Shown one piece after another: positions 16,976-26,800 of a DNA stretch of 64,000 nt. The notes beneath the pieces were generated by a model, which was given only the letters and a program-made list of their open reading frames with translations, was not told the DNA's origin and did not search any database. The stretch lies in assembly GCA_046732855.1 (NCBI GenBank), contig JBKPNX010000064.1:1-64000 (forward strand). The letters run 5' to 3'. The stretch comes from JBKPNX01 sp046732855 (lineage in GTDB: Bacteria > Pseudomonadota > Alphaproteobacteria > Geminicoccales > Geminicoccaceae). Position 1 is the stretch's first letter, and each line of letters starts with the position of its first letter. The position numbers and the translations under genes are program-made.

Positions 16976-18298
16976 ATGAGGGAACGAGTCGTCAATCGCC
17001 CCTCGACTTTCGTCAGCTTTGACACAAACGTCCGCGGACCGATCGCCAGGCCTGAGCGGTTGCAATACCGCTCCGCAACAGCAGCGCTGAGCAGGTCTGC
17101 CGAACTTGACACGACCGAGGTGGTGCCTTCCTCCTTGGCTATCGCCGGAATTCACGGCTACATCGGGCAACTGATCTACAATGCCGCCCTCGAACTCGGC
17201 GTCCCGAAAATCTATGGCTTCGATCCGGGGCCCCGGCCGGCGAACTTCAGCTACTCCGATCGTCTCCAGATGATCGCCTGCGAAGAGCAGTTCTACGAGC
17301 TTGATGCCGCTCTTTTCCACATCGCGACCCATCCCGAGGTGCGCGAGGGAGTCTATCGCCTGCTCGATCGCGGACGGCATGTGAACATCGAGAAACCGAT
17401 GGCGCATCCGGCACACCCCGACGACTGCTGCCGCCTCAGAACTGCCGCCCGAGCCAGTCATGGGACCGTCCTCTTCGACTTTGTCGAAGTTTTCAATCCG
17501 CGCACCTTTCAGATCCGCGCCATTCTTGCCCGCCTGAAGAAGTATTCCGATTTCGGCATTACCCGTATCCACTGCGAACGCACCAAAGATCGGGAGGACA
17601 CGCGGAACCTGAGGAACCGCAAGATCATGGTGCCAATTCAATATCAAGAGTCGGCACACTGTCTGGCGCTGCTGCTGTTTGTTCTGGATCGGTCTTCCTC
17701 GTTCGAGCAAGCTTTCCCGTGTGGCATGACGGTCGCAGCTCTGTCCGCGCCATACGATCCGCCGAATCCCGAGGACTACCGGTATGGCGTCGTCGACGGC
17801 AAGATAGCGGGTGAACTCCGCGTCGATGGTTTGACGATCGGCATCCATACCGACTTCAAGCGCAGGGGCGCGGGCCCATTCAAGCGCTTCCGCGTCGACG
17901 GCGTCGCGGGTGGCCGCGATTTCTACATCGAGGCGATCTACGACGGCTTGGGCGAGCGCATCGTCCTTGACGGCGAGACGCTTGCCCCCTGGGGCACGGC
18001 CAGTCGGCACCAAGACATCGTCCGCCAATCCTGGTGCTGGCATTGCAAGCCGCCCGCATTGCGCCCCGACGCCGACTTTGCCTGGCTCGTGTTCGGATTG
18101 TCGGCGGCGCTCTGGGCCAGCTGCCACGTAGGACGCGAAATCCGGATCGAGTCCGAAGGCGACCTTCGCCGGGCGATGCGATGCTACCCGGACGCACTCG
18201 CCAAGCGCGCCCGCTACCCCGCCTTAAGGTGGTACGAACAGACTGAATACCGCGGAATTGTCCAGAGCGCCCCAATCGGCCGCAATGGCTTCCTGTAA
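16976..18298 (+). CDS. Gfo/Idh/MocA-like oxidoreductase
   Basis: This 440-residue protein looks like a NAD(P)-dependent sugar or polyol dehydrogenase. A Rossmann start is visible as LAIAGIHGYIGQLI (about 54-67), although the usual GxGxxG is changed to GIHGYIG. The family's catalytic EKPMAHPAH motif is present at about residues 139-147. A C-terminal alpha/beta domain follows (DFVEVFNPRTFQIRAILARL). The N-terminal 50 residues before the Rossmann fold are unusual and the start may be downstream. Codon use is slightly less GC-biased than in neighbours. The last 75 bp overlap the convergent dehydrogenase gene. Substrate unknown. Confidence 0.75.
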   Translation: MRERVVNRPSTFVSFDTNVRGPIARPERLQYRSATAALSRSAELDTTEVVPSSLAIAGIHGYIGQLIYNAALELGVPKIYGFDPGPRPANFSYSDRLQMIACEEQFYELDAALFHIATHPEVREGVYRLLDRGRHVNIEKPMAHPAHPDDCCRLRTAARASHGTVLFDFVEVFNPRTFQIRAILARLKKYSDFGITRIHCERTKDREDTRNLRNRKIMVPIQYQESAHCLALLLFVLDRSSSFEQAFPCGMTVAALSAPYDPPNPEDYRYGVVDGKIAGELRVDGLTIGIHTDFKRRGAGPFKRFRVDGVAGGRDFYIEAIYDGLGERIVLDGETLAPWGTASRHQDIVRQSWCWHCKPPALRPDADFAWLVFGLSAALWASCHVGREIRIESEGDLRRAMRCYPDALAKRARYPALRWYEQTEYRGIVQSAPIGRNGFL

Positions 18299-19096
18299 GA
18301 GGGACTTGTGCAATGCCGACAGGGGGACGCGCGCGCCCTTTTCTGCTGCGAGCTCGAGGATGAGGCCGACGTCCTTGGCGTGCTGTGCCAACCGTGCGAC
18401 CGGACGACTGAAGTCCTGGGACAGCATGACCTCTCCTTGCGTGTCCATGACCTCGGAGTAGGCCGCGCTTGCCTTCAGGATCTCGAGCGTCTGCGCCAGG
18501 TCCAGATCGCTCCGGTGGGCGAGACCCAGTCCTTCCGACAGCACGATGCGATTGAGGCCGAGCACCAGATTGACGACGAGCTTGGCCGTGTGACCGCGAC
18601 CGATCGCGCCGAGAAAGAACACCTGCTTGGCGAAGGCGCGCAGGAGCGGTGCGTAGTCTGCCGCCTGCTCGCGGTCGCCGACGATCGCAACACCCCGTCC
18701 CTCGCCGATTTCCTGGCTCGAGCCGACCAGAGGACAATCGACGAAGCGGACTTCTTGGTCGGCAAGTCGGTGGCAACGACGCACCGTCTCCTTGGGATCG
18801 GCAGTCGTGGTATCGATCACCACCGCGCCGGGCGGGCAGGATCCGCTCAGGCCCGAACGTCCCCACAATACCTGGTCGACGGCTGCGGAATCAGGTAGGC
18901 TCAGGAAGACCACATGGCAGCGCTCGGCGACGGACGAAGCCGCATCGACGACCTCGACGCCCAGTGCCCGAGCCGCCTCGCCGGCCTGTCGATCCGGATC
19001 GCGACCGACCACGCGGTGACCGGCCGCGGTCAGCCGCCCCGCCAGCGCCTTGCCGACGAGGCCAAGCCCGATAAGGCCGATGGGATCGTCGCTCAT
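18224..19096 (-). CDS. NAD(P)-dependent 3-hydroxyisobutyrate dehydrogenase family protein
   Basis: This beta-hydroxyacid dehydrogenase of 290 residues has the dinucleotide-binding GLIGLGLVGKALAG at residues 7-20, the substrate-binding region with CPLVGSSQE (about 121-129, in place of the common APVSGG) and the catalytic lysine in GHTAKLVVNLVLG (Lys172). ATG at 19096 is taken as the start because the Rossmann fold begins seven residues later. It is convergent with, and overlaps by 75 bp, the Gfo/Idh/MocA gene. The family oxidises 3-hydroxyisobutyrate, tartronate semialdehyde, glyoxylate-type or related acids; the altered motif leaves the substrate open. Confidence 0.85.
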   Translation of the reverse strand: MSDDPIGLIGLGLVGKALAGRLTAAGHRVVGRDPDRQAGEAARALGVEVVDAASSVAERCHVVFLSLPDSAAVDQVLWGRSGLSGSCPPGAVVIDTTTADPKETVRRCHRLADQEVRFVDCPLVGSSQEIGEGRGVAIVGDREQAADYAPLLRAFAKQVFFLGAIGRGHTAKLVVNLVLGLNRIVLSEGLGLAHRSDLDLAQTLEILKASAAYSEVMDTQGEVMLSQDFSRPVARLAQHAKDVGLILELAAEKGARVPLSALHKSLLQEAIAADWGALDNSAVFSLFVPP

Positions 19097-19167
19097 GCGC
19101 GGGGACCAGCTGAGTCTGGGGCTGAACCGCTCCAACACCGACAGACTAACAGGCCCACGCGACGCCC

Positions 19168-19242
19168 CTACGGGCTCATCCCGCCAAGGACCCGCTACGG
19201 GCTCATCCCGCCAAGGACCCGCTACGGGCTCATCCCGCCAAG
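19168..19242. repeat. 27-bp tandem direct repeat, 2.8 copies
   Basis: The unit CTACGGGCTCATCCCGCCAA plus GGACCCG occurs at 19168-19194 and 19195-19221, and its first 21 bases recur at 19222-19242. The copies appear identical. The array lies in the 272-bp divergent spacer between the hydroxyacid dehydrogenase and the GST genes, so it is probably non-coding and may affect either promoter. No other copies were noticed in the window. Confidence 0.85.
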
Positions 19243-19368
19243 AAAATGTCGGCGGGCGGAGCTTGTGCTCGAGAACACTGCGGTTGACGCGTGCCCGCCT
19301 GCTGACCCTTGGCGGAGGACGCCTCCGCCTCAGATTAAAGAGCTGGACGGCGGCGGGACGGGAGGAGA

Positions 19369-20022
19369 ATGGTGACTGAGATGGCGGACGAGCTGGTCTT
19401 CTACACCAACCCGATGTCGCGCGGGCGGGTCGTGCGCTGGATGCTCGAGGAGGTTGGGCGACCGTACCGCACCGAGCTGCTCGAATACGGCACGACTATG
19501 AAGTCGCCCGACTACCTCCGCATCAACCCCATGGGCAAGGTTCCGGCGCTGCGCCACGGCGACACGGTCGTGACGGAGACTGCCGCGATCTGCGCCTATC
19601 TGGCCGATGCGTTCCCCGAGGCCGGGCTCGCGCCGCGGTCGGGCGATCGGCTGCGCGGGCCGTACTATCGCTGGCTGTTCTTCGCCGCCGGTCCGCTCGA
19701 AGCGGCCGCGACCAACAAGGCGTTCGGTTTCGAACTGCCGGCCGAGCGCAAGGCCATGGCGGGCTATGGCAGCCTCGACGACGTGCTCGCGGTGCTCGAG
19801 GCGGCGGTGTCCGGGCACGAGTATCTGGTCGGCGACCGGTTCACGGCGGCCGACGTCTATGTCGGCTCGCACATCGGCTGGGGGATGGAGTTCGGCACGA
19901 TCGAGAAGCGCCCGGCGTTCGAGCGCTATTTCGCGCAGCTCGGTACGCGACCGGCCGCGGTCCGGGCGCGCGAAATCGACGAGGCGCTCGTGGCAGATGC
20001 CAGGCGAGCGGCATCCCGGTAG
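19369..20022 (+). CDS. Glutathione S-transferase family protein
   Basis: This 217-residue protein has a thioredoxin-like N-terminal domain (LVFYTNPMSRGRVVRWMLEE, then the cis-Pro region NPMGKVPAL and the glutathione-binding TETAAICAYLADAF). The all-helical C-terminal domain contains the folding motif FTAADVYVGSHIG. GGAGGAG lies at 19361-19367, which crowds ATG 19369. GTG at 19372 or ATG at 19381 (MADELVFYT) are equally likely starts. It probably conjugates or reduces electrophiles with glutathione; the substrate is unknown. Glutathione reductase is encoded at 38.9 kb. Confidence 0.87.
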   Translation: MVTEMADELVFYTNPMSRGRVVRWMLEEVGRPYRTELLEYGTTMKSPDYLRINPMGKVPALRHGDTVVTETAAICAYLADAFPEAGLAPRSGDRLRGPYYRWLFFAAGPLEAAATNKAFGFELPAERKAMAGYGSLDDVLAVLEAAVSGHEYLVGDRFTAADVYVGSHIGWGMEFGTIEKRPAFERYFAQLGTRPAAVRAREIDEALVADARRAASR

Positions 20023-20119
20023 CTCTGCGTGCCGGCCCGGTCCAGCGGGATCTTGTCCGGGGATCCCCTGACCGGCGACCGCAGAGCGTGCGTCCGCCCG
20101 GAGGCGTTCGCCTTCAGTC

Positions 20120-20641
20120 TCAGAAGCGGTAGCGGCCGCGCAGGCCGAACGAGGGTCGCTCGATCAGTCGCTCGAGCTGGCCGCCAAGGCCCGGGTCCTC
20201 GGCTTCGTGCTGGCGCGCCAGTGCGCCAATCGAGCTCCTGGGCTTGACCTCGAACCCGAACGACAGCCCGCGATCGGCAACCGAGGGCTCGGCATCACGA
20301 CGCGCCACACCTTCGCCGACGCGCGGGCCGTCCGGCAGATATGCCGAGGCCGGCAGCTGGGTGGGATTGCTCGCCGGGTCGAGGTCAGAGGCGATCGCAT
20401 CCCCTGGCGTCTCGGGTTGCTTCAGGTCGAGCGCCCCGCCCGGCACGACCGGCGGGACGGCCGCGCTCAGCGGGTCATCGATGCGCAGATCCAGGCCCGG
20501 CAAGACACTCTTCACGGGCGGCCCGGCGCGCTCGACCGCCGGCTCAGCAGGCAAAACCGGAGGACCGGCCGTGGCGTCTTCGGCGGTGGCCGCCTGCGGT
20601 AGGCCGAGCAGCACCAGTGTCCACAACACTTCCTGGCGCAT
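20120..20641 (-). CDS. Secreted hypothetical protein, 173 aa
   Basis: ATG at 20641 has GAAGGA about nine bases upstream and begins a signal peptide (MRQEVLWTLVLLGLPQAATA). The mature part is Pro/Ala-rich and disordered-looking up to about residue 120, then becomes more structured (GLSFGFEVKPRSSIGALARQ). It ends RPSFGLRGRYRF, with the terminal Phe seen on many outer-membrane proteins. I do not recognise a family. It is convergent with the GST gene and stands alone. It may be a periplasmic or outer-membrane-associated protein. Confidence 0.6.
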   Translation of the reverse strand: MRQEVLWTLVLLGLPQAATAEDATAGPPVLPAEPAVERAGPPVKSVLPGLDLRIDDPLSAAVPPVVPGGALDLKQPETPGDAIASDLDPASNPTQLPASAYLPDGPRVGEGVARRDAEPSVADRGLSFGFEVKPRSSIGALARQHEAEDPGLGGQLERLIERPSFGLRGRYRF

Positions 20642-20810
20642 CCGCAGGAATCCTTCGGAGTAGGTTGCTCCCAATATTGGCGGACTTGGGCTGAACCGCA
20701 ACTGCTTAGACGCGGTCGGCTGCCGGCTTGTGCGCGAGCCGCCCGCCAACGCGGAGGCCGGCGCATGGCCGGCGCCCGGTCGGTCAAGGACCACGCCGCG
20801 GCCCTGGCGA

Positions 20811-21760
20811 CTAGCCGTAGGCGAGATTGATGCGGTGGCCGCCCTCGGCCTGGTATTCGGCGCGCATTTTCTGGATCTGGTCGGCGGTGATCGCCGCCTT
20901 GTCCAGATCGATCGCCGCCTTGTCCATAGTCAGCGGCACGTTGTACAGGCGCGCGGCATTCAGGCCGAAAATCGCGTTCTTGGGCAGGCCGTTCGCCGCC
21001 CCGAGTGGCCGGAAGCCATGCTTTTGCTGCTTACCTTCGGGAATCTCGAGCCGGCGCATCGCGTCGATCTGCCATTGCGGCGAGCCGTACCACACCGAAT
21101 GCGTACTCCACAGCACGTGATCGGCCCCCATGCCCTTGATCAGGGTGCCCATGAAGGCGGCGCAAAAGCGCGGATCCGCCACCGCCGAGTTGGCGAACGC
21201 GGTGCCGATCTCCGCGAACACGTTCGTCACGCCGTGCATCCTCTGGGATGCCCGCGAGATCGCTCGCCCAGCGGATCTCGCCAGTCTGCTCGAAGTGGGC
21301 GAGCTCGGCTCCGGCAGCTCGAGGAAGGGGCGCAGCGCGGAGTGATACATGACGAAGGTGATCTGCGGCCAGTCCTTGGCGGCTTTCGGCACGTCATCGA
21401 CCGTGGTGTACGCCCAAGTGTCGGGAACGCCTCTTCGTAATTCGCCGGCAGAAGCCCTTTGTGGATGCAGACCGTGGTGATGCCAGCGGCGACGATGCGC
21501 TCATAGACGGATAGACGAGCGCCTCGCCGTCGAGCCGCCAGGGGAAGCGCGACGGCCCGAGCGGGTCGCCAATGGTGTAGCCCTTCCAGGTATCCGGCTT
21601 GAGGTCGGCGATGGCGTGCTCGACCATGTCCATCCAGTTGTCCTGGCCGGGCGTCACCACGCTGTGGGCGAACAGCCGCTTGGTGGCACCGGGGTCGGAA
21701 ATGCCGTGCTTTCCGCCCCCTGGATCCGCGCCAGCTCTTTCTCGTCGAAAAAATGCCCAT
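20811..21760 (-). pseudogene. Amidohydrolase family protein, heavily frameshifted
   Basis: Pieces of one amidohydrolase-2 type protein appear in order in different minus-strand frames: FFDEKELARIQGAESTAF, GQDNWMDMVEHAIADLKPDT, YERIVAAGITTVCIHKGLLP, AAKDWPQITFVMYHSALRPF and a long intact tail with TNVFAEIGTAFANSAVADPR and DHVLWSTHSVWYGSPQWQID, ending RINLAYG. At least four frame changes are needed. The piece between the first two blocks looks deleted. A strong Shine-Dalgarno (GGGAGG) still precedes the old start at 21760. It cannot give a full enzyme. Related proteins are metal-dependent hydrolases or decarboxylases. Confidence 0.75.
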
Positions 21761-22171
21761 GAGAAACCTCCCGTTTGAAGCTTTGCCAGGGCGCTCTGGT
21801 GGCGATCCGTCCGCGCGGCGGGGATCGCATGGCCGATGATGCGCGCCAATGAATTGCCTGCAACTGAAACGCGCAACCCCTGCCGCGATGAAGGGCCGGC
21901 CTCGGCTGAGACCGGCCCGCCATCGGGGGGTTCCGCAGGGGCCCGAAGCTGTGGCGGCGGCGCGGATCGAGCGCGACTGGTGCGACCGATCCGGCGCGCC
22001 AGCTTTCGGCTTCGGGGTCGAGCGAAGCCCGAAGTACGATGCAGCCTCGACCACATCGTCACCCCATTGTGCTCGGTGCGGGTAAAAGCCGGCTGAATGG
22101 GATGTCTTCCGCCGATGACTTCGCGCACCAAATCCGGCAGGATCGCGCCAAAGGGACGGGCGGGGCGCGCG
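21761..22171. other. Intergenic region, no gene recognised
   Basis: This 411-bp stretch lies between the dead amidohydrolase (minus) and the DUF3303 gene (plus). It contains one 7-bp GC stem (GGGCCGG and CCGGCCC, 21891-21916) with a 12-base loop, but nothing that reads like a protein or structured RNA family I know. Confidence 0.5.
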
Positions 22172-22444
22172 ATGCTGTTCATGGTGATCGAGCGGTTCAA
22201 GGACCGCAACGCCAAGGCGGTTTATTGCCGGCTGCGCGAGCAGGGGCGCGGCGCGCCCGACGGGCTGCGCTACGTCGACAGCTGGGTCGAGGCCAATTTC
22301 GACCGCTGCTTCCAGCTGATGGAATGCGCCGACGCGCGCCTGCTGCAACAATGGGTCGCGTTCTGGAGCGATCTGGTCGAGTTCGAGATCGTCCCGGTGG
22401 TGCCGTCGCCGGAGACTCGGGAGGTGATCGAAGCGTTGCCTTGA
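22172..22444 (+). CDS. DUF3303 family small protein
   Basis: This 90-residue protein matches the DUF3303 pattern: it starts MLFMVIERFKDRNAKAVYCR, has the central YVDSWVEANFDRCFQLMECA and ends with WVAFWSDLVEFEIVPVVPS. It is a small ferredoxin-like alpha/beta protein of unknown role, without signal or TM. ATG at 22172 is chosen because the family alignment starts there; the open frame extends upstream to 22097. It is a stand-alone gene 167 bp before the RND adaptor. Confidence 0.75.
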   Translation: MLFMVIERFKDRNAKAVYCRLREQGRGAPDGLRYVDSWVEANFDRCFQLMECADARLLQQWVAFWSDLVEFEIVPVVPSPETREVIEALP

Positions 22445-22611
22445 GACCTGGCACCCATGCATTGCCGGCCATGTTTGTTGACCGAGCGGCCATGTACGCC
22501 CAATTGGTCCGGCAACGGCAGCGCCCGACAGCCGGTGGCGTCGTGCACGCCGCGCCCGGGCAGGACGCAACGGTAGGCCCCGTCAGCGCGCCGGTCATCA
22601 GGAGGGACGCC

Positions 22612-23799
22612 ATGGAGGATGCCGTGCGCAACAACCCGCGAGCGGCAGGGCTGCAGGCTCTGGTTGTCGCAGGGGCGCTGGCGCTTGCGGCGTGCGACGG
22701 CTCGAATGGTCAGGGCGGGGCCACCGCGGCGCCGCCGCCGCCCGAGGTCACCGTCGCCAAGCCACGCGTCCAGAAGCTGGTCGAATGGACCGAGTTTACC
22801 GGACGGTTCGAGGCGGAACAGCTGGTCGACGTCCGAGCCCGAGTGTCCGGCTACCTCGCCACCATTGACTTTGAGGACGGACAGATGGTCGAGAAAGGCC
22901 AGAACCTGTTTCTGATCGATCCGCGCCCGTTCGAGGCGGCGCTGGCGCACGCCCAGGCCGACCTCGCGAGCGCCCGGGCGCAGCTCGAGCTCGCCAAGCT
23001 GCAGTTCGAGCGCGTCGCCGCGCTGGTCGGCAGTCCGGCCTTTGCCCAGACGAACTACGACCAGCGGCTGCAGGAGCGCCAGGCCGCCGAGGCGAGCCTC
23101 GGAGCCGCGCAGGCCGCCGTGGAGCAGGCCAGACTGAACCTCGACTACACGCAGATCTCGGCCCCGGTCGGCGGGCGGATCTCCGACCGCCGGGTCGACA
23201 TCGGCAATCTGGTCACCGAAACGACGGTGCTCACCACGATCGTGTCGCAGAGCCCGATCTATTTCGTCTTCGACATGAGCGAGGCCGACTTCCTCGCCTA
23301 TCAGCGCGCCGTGCTGGCGGGCAAGCTACCCTCGACCCGCGATCGCTCGACCATCGTCAATGTCAAGCTGGTCGACGAGGAAAACTGGCATCGGCAAGGG
23401 CAGATGAACTTCGTCGACAACGTCGTCGATGAGGCCGCGGGCACCGTGCGCGCGCGCGCCGAGTTCCTCAACCCAGACTTCCTGATCCAACCCGGCCAGT
23501 TCGGCACGATCCGCATCCCCGGCTCGCCAGAATACCCGGCGATACTGATCCCCGACGAGGCGATCGTCACCGATCAGGCGCAAAAGCTGGTCATGACTGT
23601 GACCGCGGACAACAAGATCGAGCCGCGCGTGATTCGCCCGGGACCGACGGAGCTCGGCCTGCGCATCGTGCGGCGCGGCCTCAAGCCGGACGATCGAATC
23701 GTGATCAACGGCCTGATGCGGGTGCGCCCGGGCATGCAGGTGACGCCCAAGGAGGGCCAGATCGAGCTGCCGTCGCCGCCCGCGGTATCCGAAGGCTGA
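22612..23799 (+). CDS. RND efflux periplasmic adaptor lipoprotein (second system)
   Basis: ATG at 22612 follows AGGAGGG and gives a 395-residue membrane fusion protein. The lipoprotein signal ends in LALAACDG. The barrel-sandwich, hairpin and barrel order is complete: EFTGRFEAEQLVDVRARVSG, an Ala/Gln-rich hairpin, LNLDYTQISAPVGGRISDRR, and the beta-barrel with MNFVDNVVDEAAGTVRARAE. This is the AcrA/MexA/MexE-like type. The RND permease begins 18 bp downstream. It differs clearly from the adaptor at 5796-7142, so the two pumps are not a recent tandem duplication. Confidence 0.93.
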   Translation: MEDAVRNNPRAAGLQALVVAGALALAACDGSNGQGGATAAPPPPEVTVAKPRVQKLVEWTEFTGRFEAEQLVDVRARVSGYLATIDFEDGQMVEKGQNLFLIDPRPFEAALAHAQADLASARAQLELAKLQFERVAALVGSPAFAQTNYDQRLQERQAAEASLGAAQAAVEQARLNLDYTQISAPVGGRISDRRVDIGNLVTETTVLTTIVSQSPIYFVFDMSEADFLAYQRAVLAGKLPSTRDRSTIVNVKLVDEENWHRQGQMNFVDNVVDEAAGTVRARAEFLNPDFLIQPGQFGTIRIPGSPEYPAILIPDEAIVTDQAQKLVMTVTADNKIEPRVIRPGPTELGLRIVRRGLKPDDRIVINGLMRVRPGMQVTPKEGQIELPSPPAVSEG

Positions 23800-23817
23800 G
23801 CGGCCGGAGCCGCGGTC

Positions 23818-26800
23818 ATGCGCTTCGGGCACTTCTTCGTCGACCGGCCGATCTTCGCGTCCGTCGTCTCGATCCTGATCATCCTGCTCGGCGCCACCGC
23901 CTACCTGAGCCTGCCGGTCGCCCAGTACCCGGAGATCGCACCGCCAACCATCCAGGTGACCGCGAGCTACCCCGGCGCCTCGGCCGAGGTCGTGAGCGAT
24001 ACCGTCTCGACCCCGCTCGAGCAGGAGATCAACGGCGTCGAGGGCATGCTCTACATGGTCAGCCAGGCGACCGCCGACGGCCAGCTGTCGCTGTCGGTGA
24101 CGTTCGCGCTGGGCACCGATCTCGACATCGCCCAGGTCCTGGTCCAGAACCGGGTTGAGATCGCCGAGCCGCGCCTGCCCGAGGAGGTGCGCCAGATCGG
24201 CGTCACGGTACGCAAGAACTCGCCCGATCTGCTGATGGTGATCCACCTCAGCTCGCCCGACAACTCCCGCGACCAGCTGTACATCTCAAACTACGCGACG
24301 CTGCAGATCCGGGACGTACTGGCCCGGCTCGATGGCGTCGGCGATGTGCGCGTCTTCGGCTCGCGCAACTATTCGATGCGTATCTGGCTCGACCCCGACA
24401 AGGTGGCGGCGCGCAACCTCACCGCGGGCGACGTGGTTCAGGCACTGCGCGGCCAGAACGTGCAGGTCGCCTCGGGCGTGCTGAACCAGCCGCCCGTGCC
24501 CGACCAGGGCGCCTTCCAGCTCAACGTCGAGACCCTCGGCCGCCTCAAGGACGCCAAGGAATTCGAGAATATCGTGGTCAAGACCGAGCCCGGCGGCCGG
24601 GTCACGCGTGTCCGCGACATCGCCAGGGTCGAGCTCGGCGCCCAGGACTACACCGCCAACGGTTATCTCGACCGGCAACCGGCGGTGCCGCTCCTGATCT
24701 TCCAGCAGCCGGGCTCGAACGCGCTCGCGACCGCCGGCCGGCTGCTCGCGACCATGGCCGAGCTGGCGCAGAGCTTCCCTTCGGGTCTGCGCTACGACGT
24801 GAAATACAACCCGACCGAGTTCATCGCCGAGTCGGTCCAGGCGGTGATCGACACGATCTACGAGGCAATGATTCTGGTCGTCCTCGTGGTGATCCTGTTC
24901 CTGCAGACCTGGCGCGCCTCGATCATCCCGATCGTCGCCATCCCGATCTCGCTGATCGGCACTTTCGCAGTGATGGCGGCGTTCGGCTTCTCGCTCAACA
25001 ACCTGTCCCTGTTCGGCCTTGTCCTGGCGATCGGCATCGTGGTCGACGATGCGATCGTGGTGGTCGAGAACGTCCAACGCAACCTCGAGCAGGGCATGAG
25101 CCCCAAGGACGCGGCGCACCGCACGATCGACGAGGTCGGCAACGCCCTGGTCGCGATCGCCCTCGTGCTGGGGGCGGTGTTCATTCCGGCCGCCTTCATC
25201 AGCGGCATCTCGGGCCAGTTCTTCCGGCAATTCGCGATCACCATCGCAGCGGCCACCGGCATCTCCCTCATTGTCTCGCTGACGCTCAGCCCGGCGCTGT
25301 GCGCGCTGCTGCTCAAGCCGCCGCAGGCCGAGACGAAATCGCGACCGCTGCTGCTCCGCCCGGTGCACGGCTTCTTTGCCGGCTTCAACTGGCTGTTCGA
25401 CCGACTGGCGCGCGGCTACGGCAGCGTGACCCGACGGCTGGTCCGGCTGACCGCGGTCGTGCTCGTGGTTTACGCCGGCCTGATCGCGCTGACCGGCTGG
25501 CAGTTCGAGCGCGCGCCCACGGGCTTCATCCCGCCGCAGGACATCGGCTACCTGATCACGGTGATCCAGCTGCCGCCCGGGTCCTCGCTCGCCCGCACCG
25601 ACGCGGTCGTGCGGCGCGCCACGGAGATCATTCTGGACACCGAGGGCGTCGTCGCCACGGCGTCGTTCGCAGGGTTCGACGGCGCAACGTTCACAAATGC
25701 TCCGAACGCCGGCGCAATCTTCTCGCCGCTTGCGCCCTTCGAAGATCGCGCCGCGTCCGGCCGGAGCGCGAGCGTCATCCTCGCCGACCTGAACGCCAAG
25801 CTGTCGACCATCCAGGAAGCCTTCATCGTCGTGATCGCGCCGCCGCCGGTGCGCGGCATCGGCACCGCCGGCGGCTTCAAGATGATGGTTCAGGACCGGC
25901 GCGGCCGCGGGCTCCAGGCGCTTGAGGCGGCGACCCAGGCGCTGGTCGCCGCCGCCAATCAGACGCCGGGCCTGCTCAACGTATTCTCGCTGTTCAACAC
26001 CCGCACGCCCAAGATCTACGCCGACATCGACCGGGTGAAAGCCGAGATGCTCGGGGTCACGCCGGAGCAGGTATTCGAAGCGCTCGAGGTCTATATCGGC
26101 TCGATCTACGTCAACGACTTCAACCTGTTCGGGCGGACGTTCCGGGTCACGGCCCAGGCCGATGCGCCGTTCCGCACGGACCTGCGCGAGGTCACCAGGC
26201 TGAAGACGCGCAGCAACCAGGGCGCGATGGTGCCGCTCGGCTCGGTCGCGACCTTCCGCGACATCAGCGGACCCTATCGGGTGCCACGCTACAATCTCTA
26301 TCCGGCGGCCGAGGTCCAGGGCAGCGCTGCATCCGGCACCTCTACCGGCACCGCGCTCGCCAAGATGGAGGACTTGGCCGCGCAGGTGCTGCCTTACGGC
26401 TTCGGCTACGAGTGGACCGAGCTCGCGCTGCAGGAGAAGCTGGCGGGTGGCGGGCTCCTGGTGTTCATCGCCTCGGTGGTGTTCGTGTTCCTTCTGCTCG
26501 CGGCGCAGTACGAAAGCTGGCTTCTGCCGCTGGCCGTGATCCTGATCGTACCGATGTGCCTGCTGGCCGCGGTCAGCGGGTTGTTGCTGCGCGGCATGGA
26601 CGTCAACATCCTCGCCCAGATCGGCTTTGTCGTGCTGGTCGGGCTCGCCGCGAAGAACGCGATTCTTATCGTCGAGTTTGCGCGACAGGGCGAGGAGCAC
26701 GGGCTCGACCGCTTCGCGGCCGCGACCGAAGCCGCACGGACCAGGCTGCGCCCGATCCTGATGACCTCGTTCGCGTTCATCCTCGGCGTGGTGCCGCTGA

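Noticed and set aside
19168..19242. CRISPR array
   Set aside because: The repeats are directly adjacent with no spacers, and no cas genes are present.
19050..19379. Short frames translating the 27-bp repeat as a YGLIPPRTR repeat protein
   Set aside because: Two frames are open equally well, there is no ribosome-binding site and no flanking protein-like sequence. The repeat is more likely non-coding.
24286..26700. 804-codon minus-strand open frame opposite the second RND permease
   Set aside because: It mirrors the codon pattern of the real gene and has the Arg/Asp/His-rich composition of an antisense frame in GC-rich DNA.
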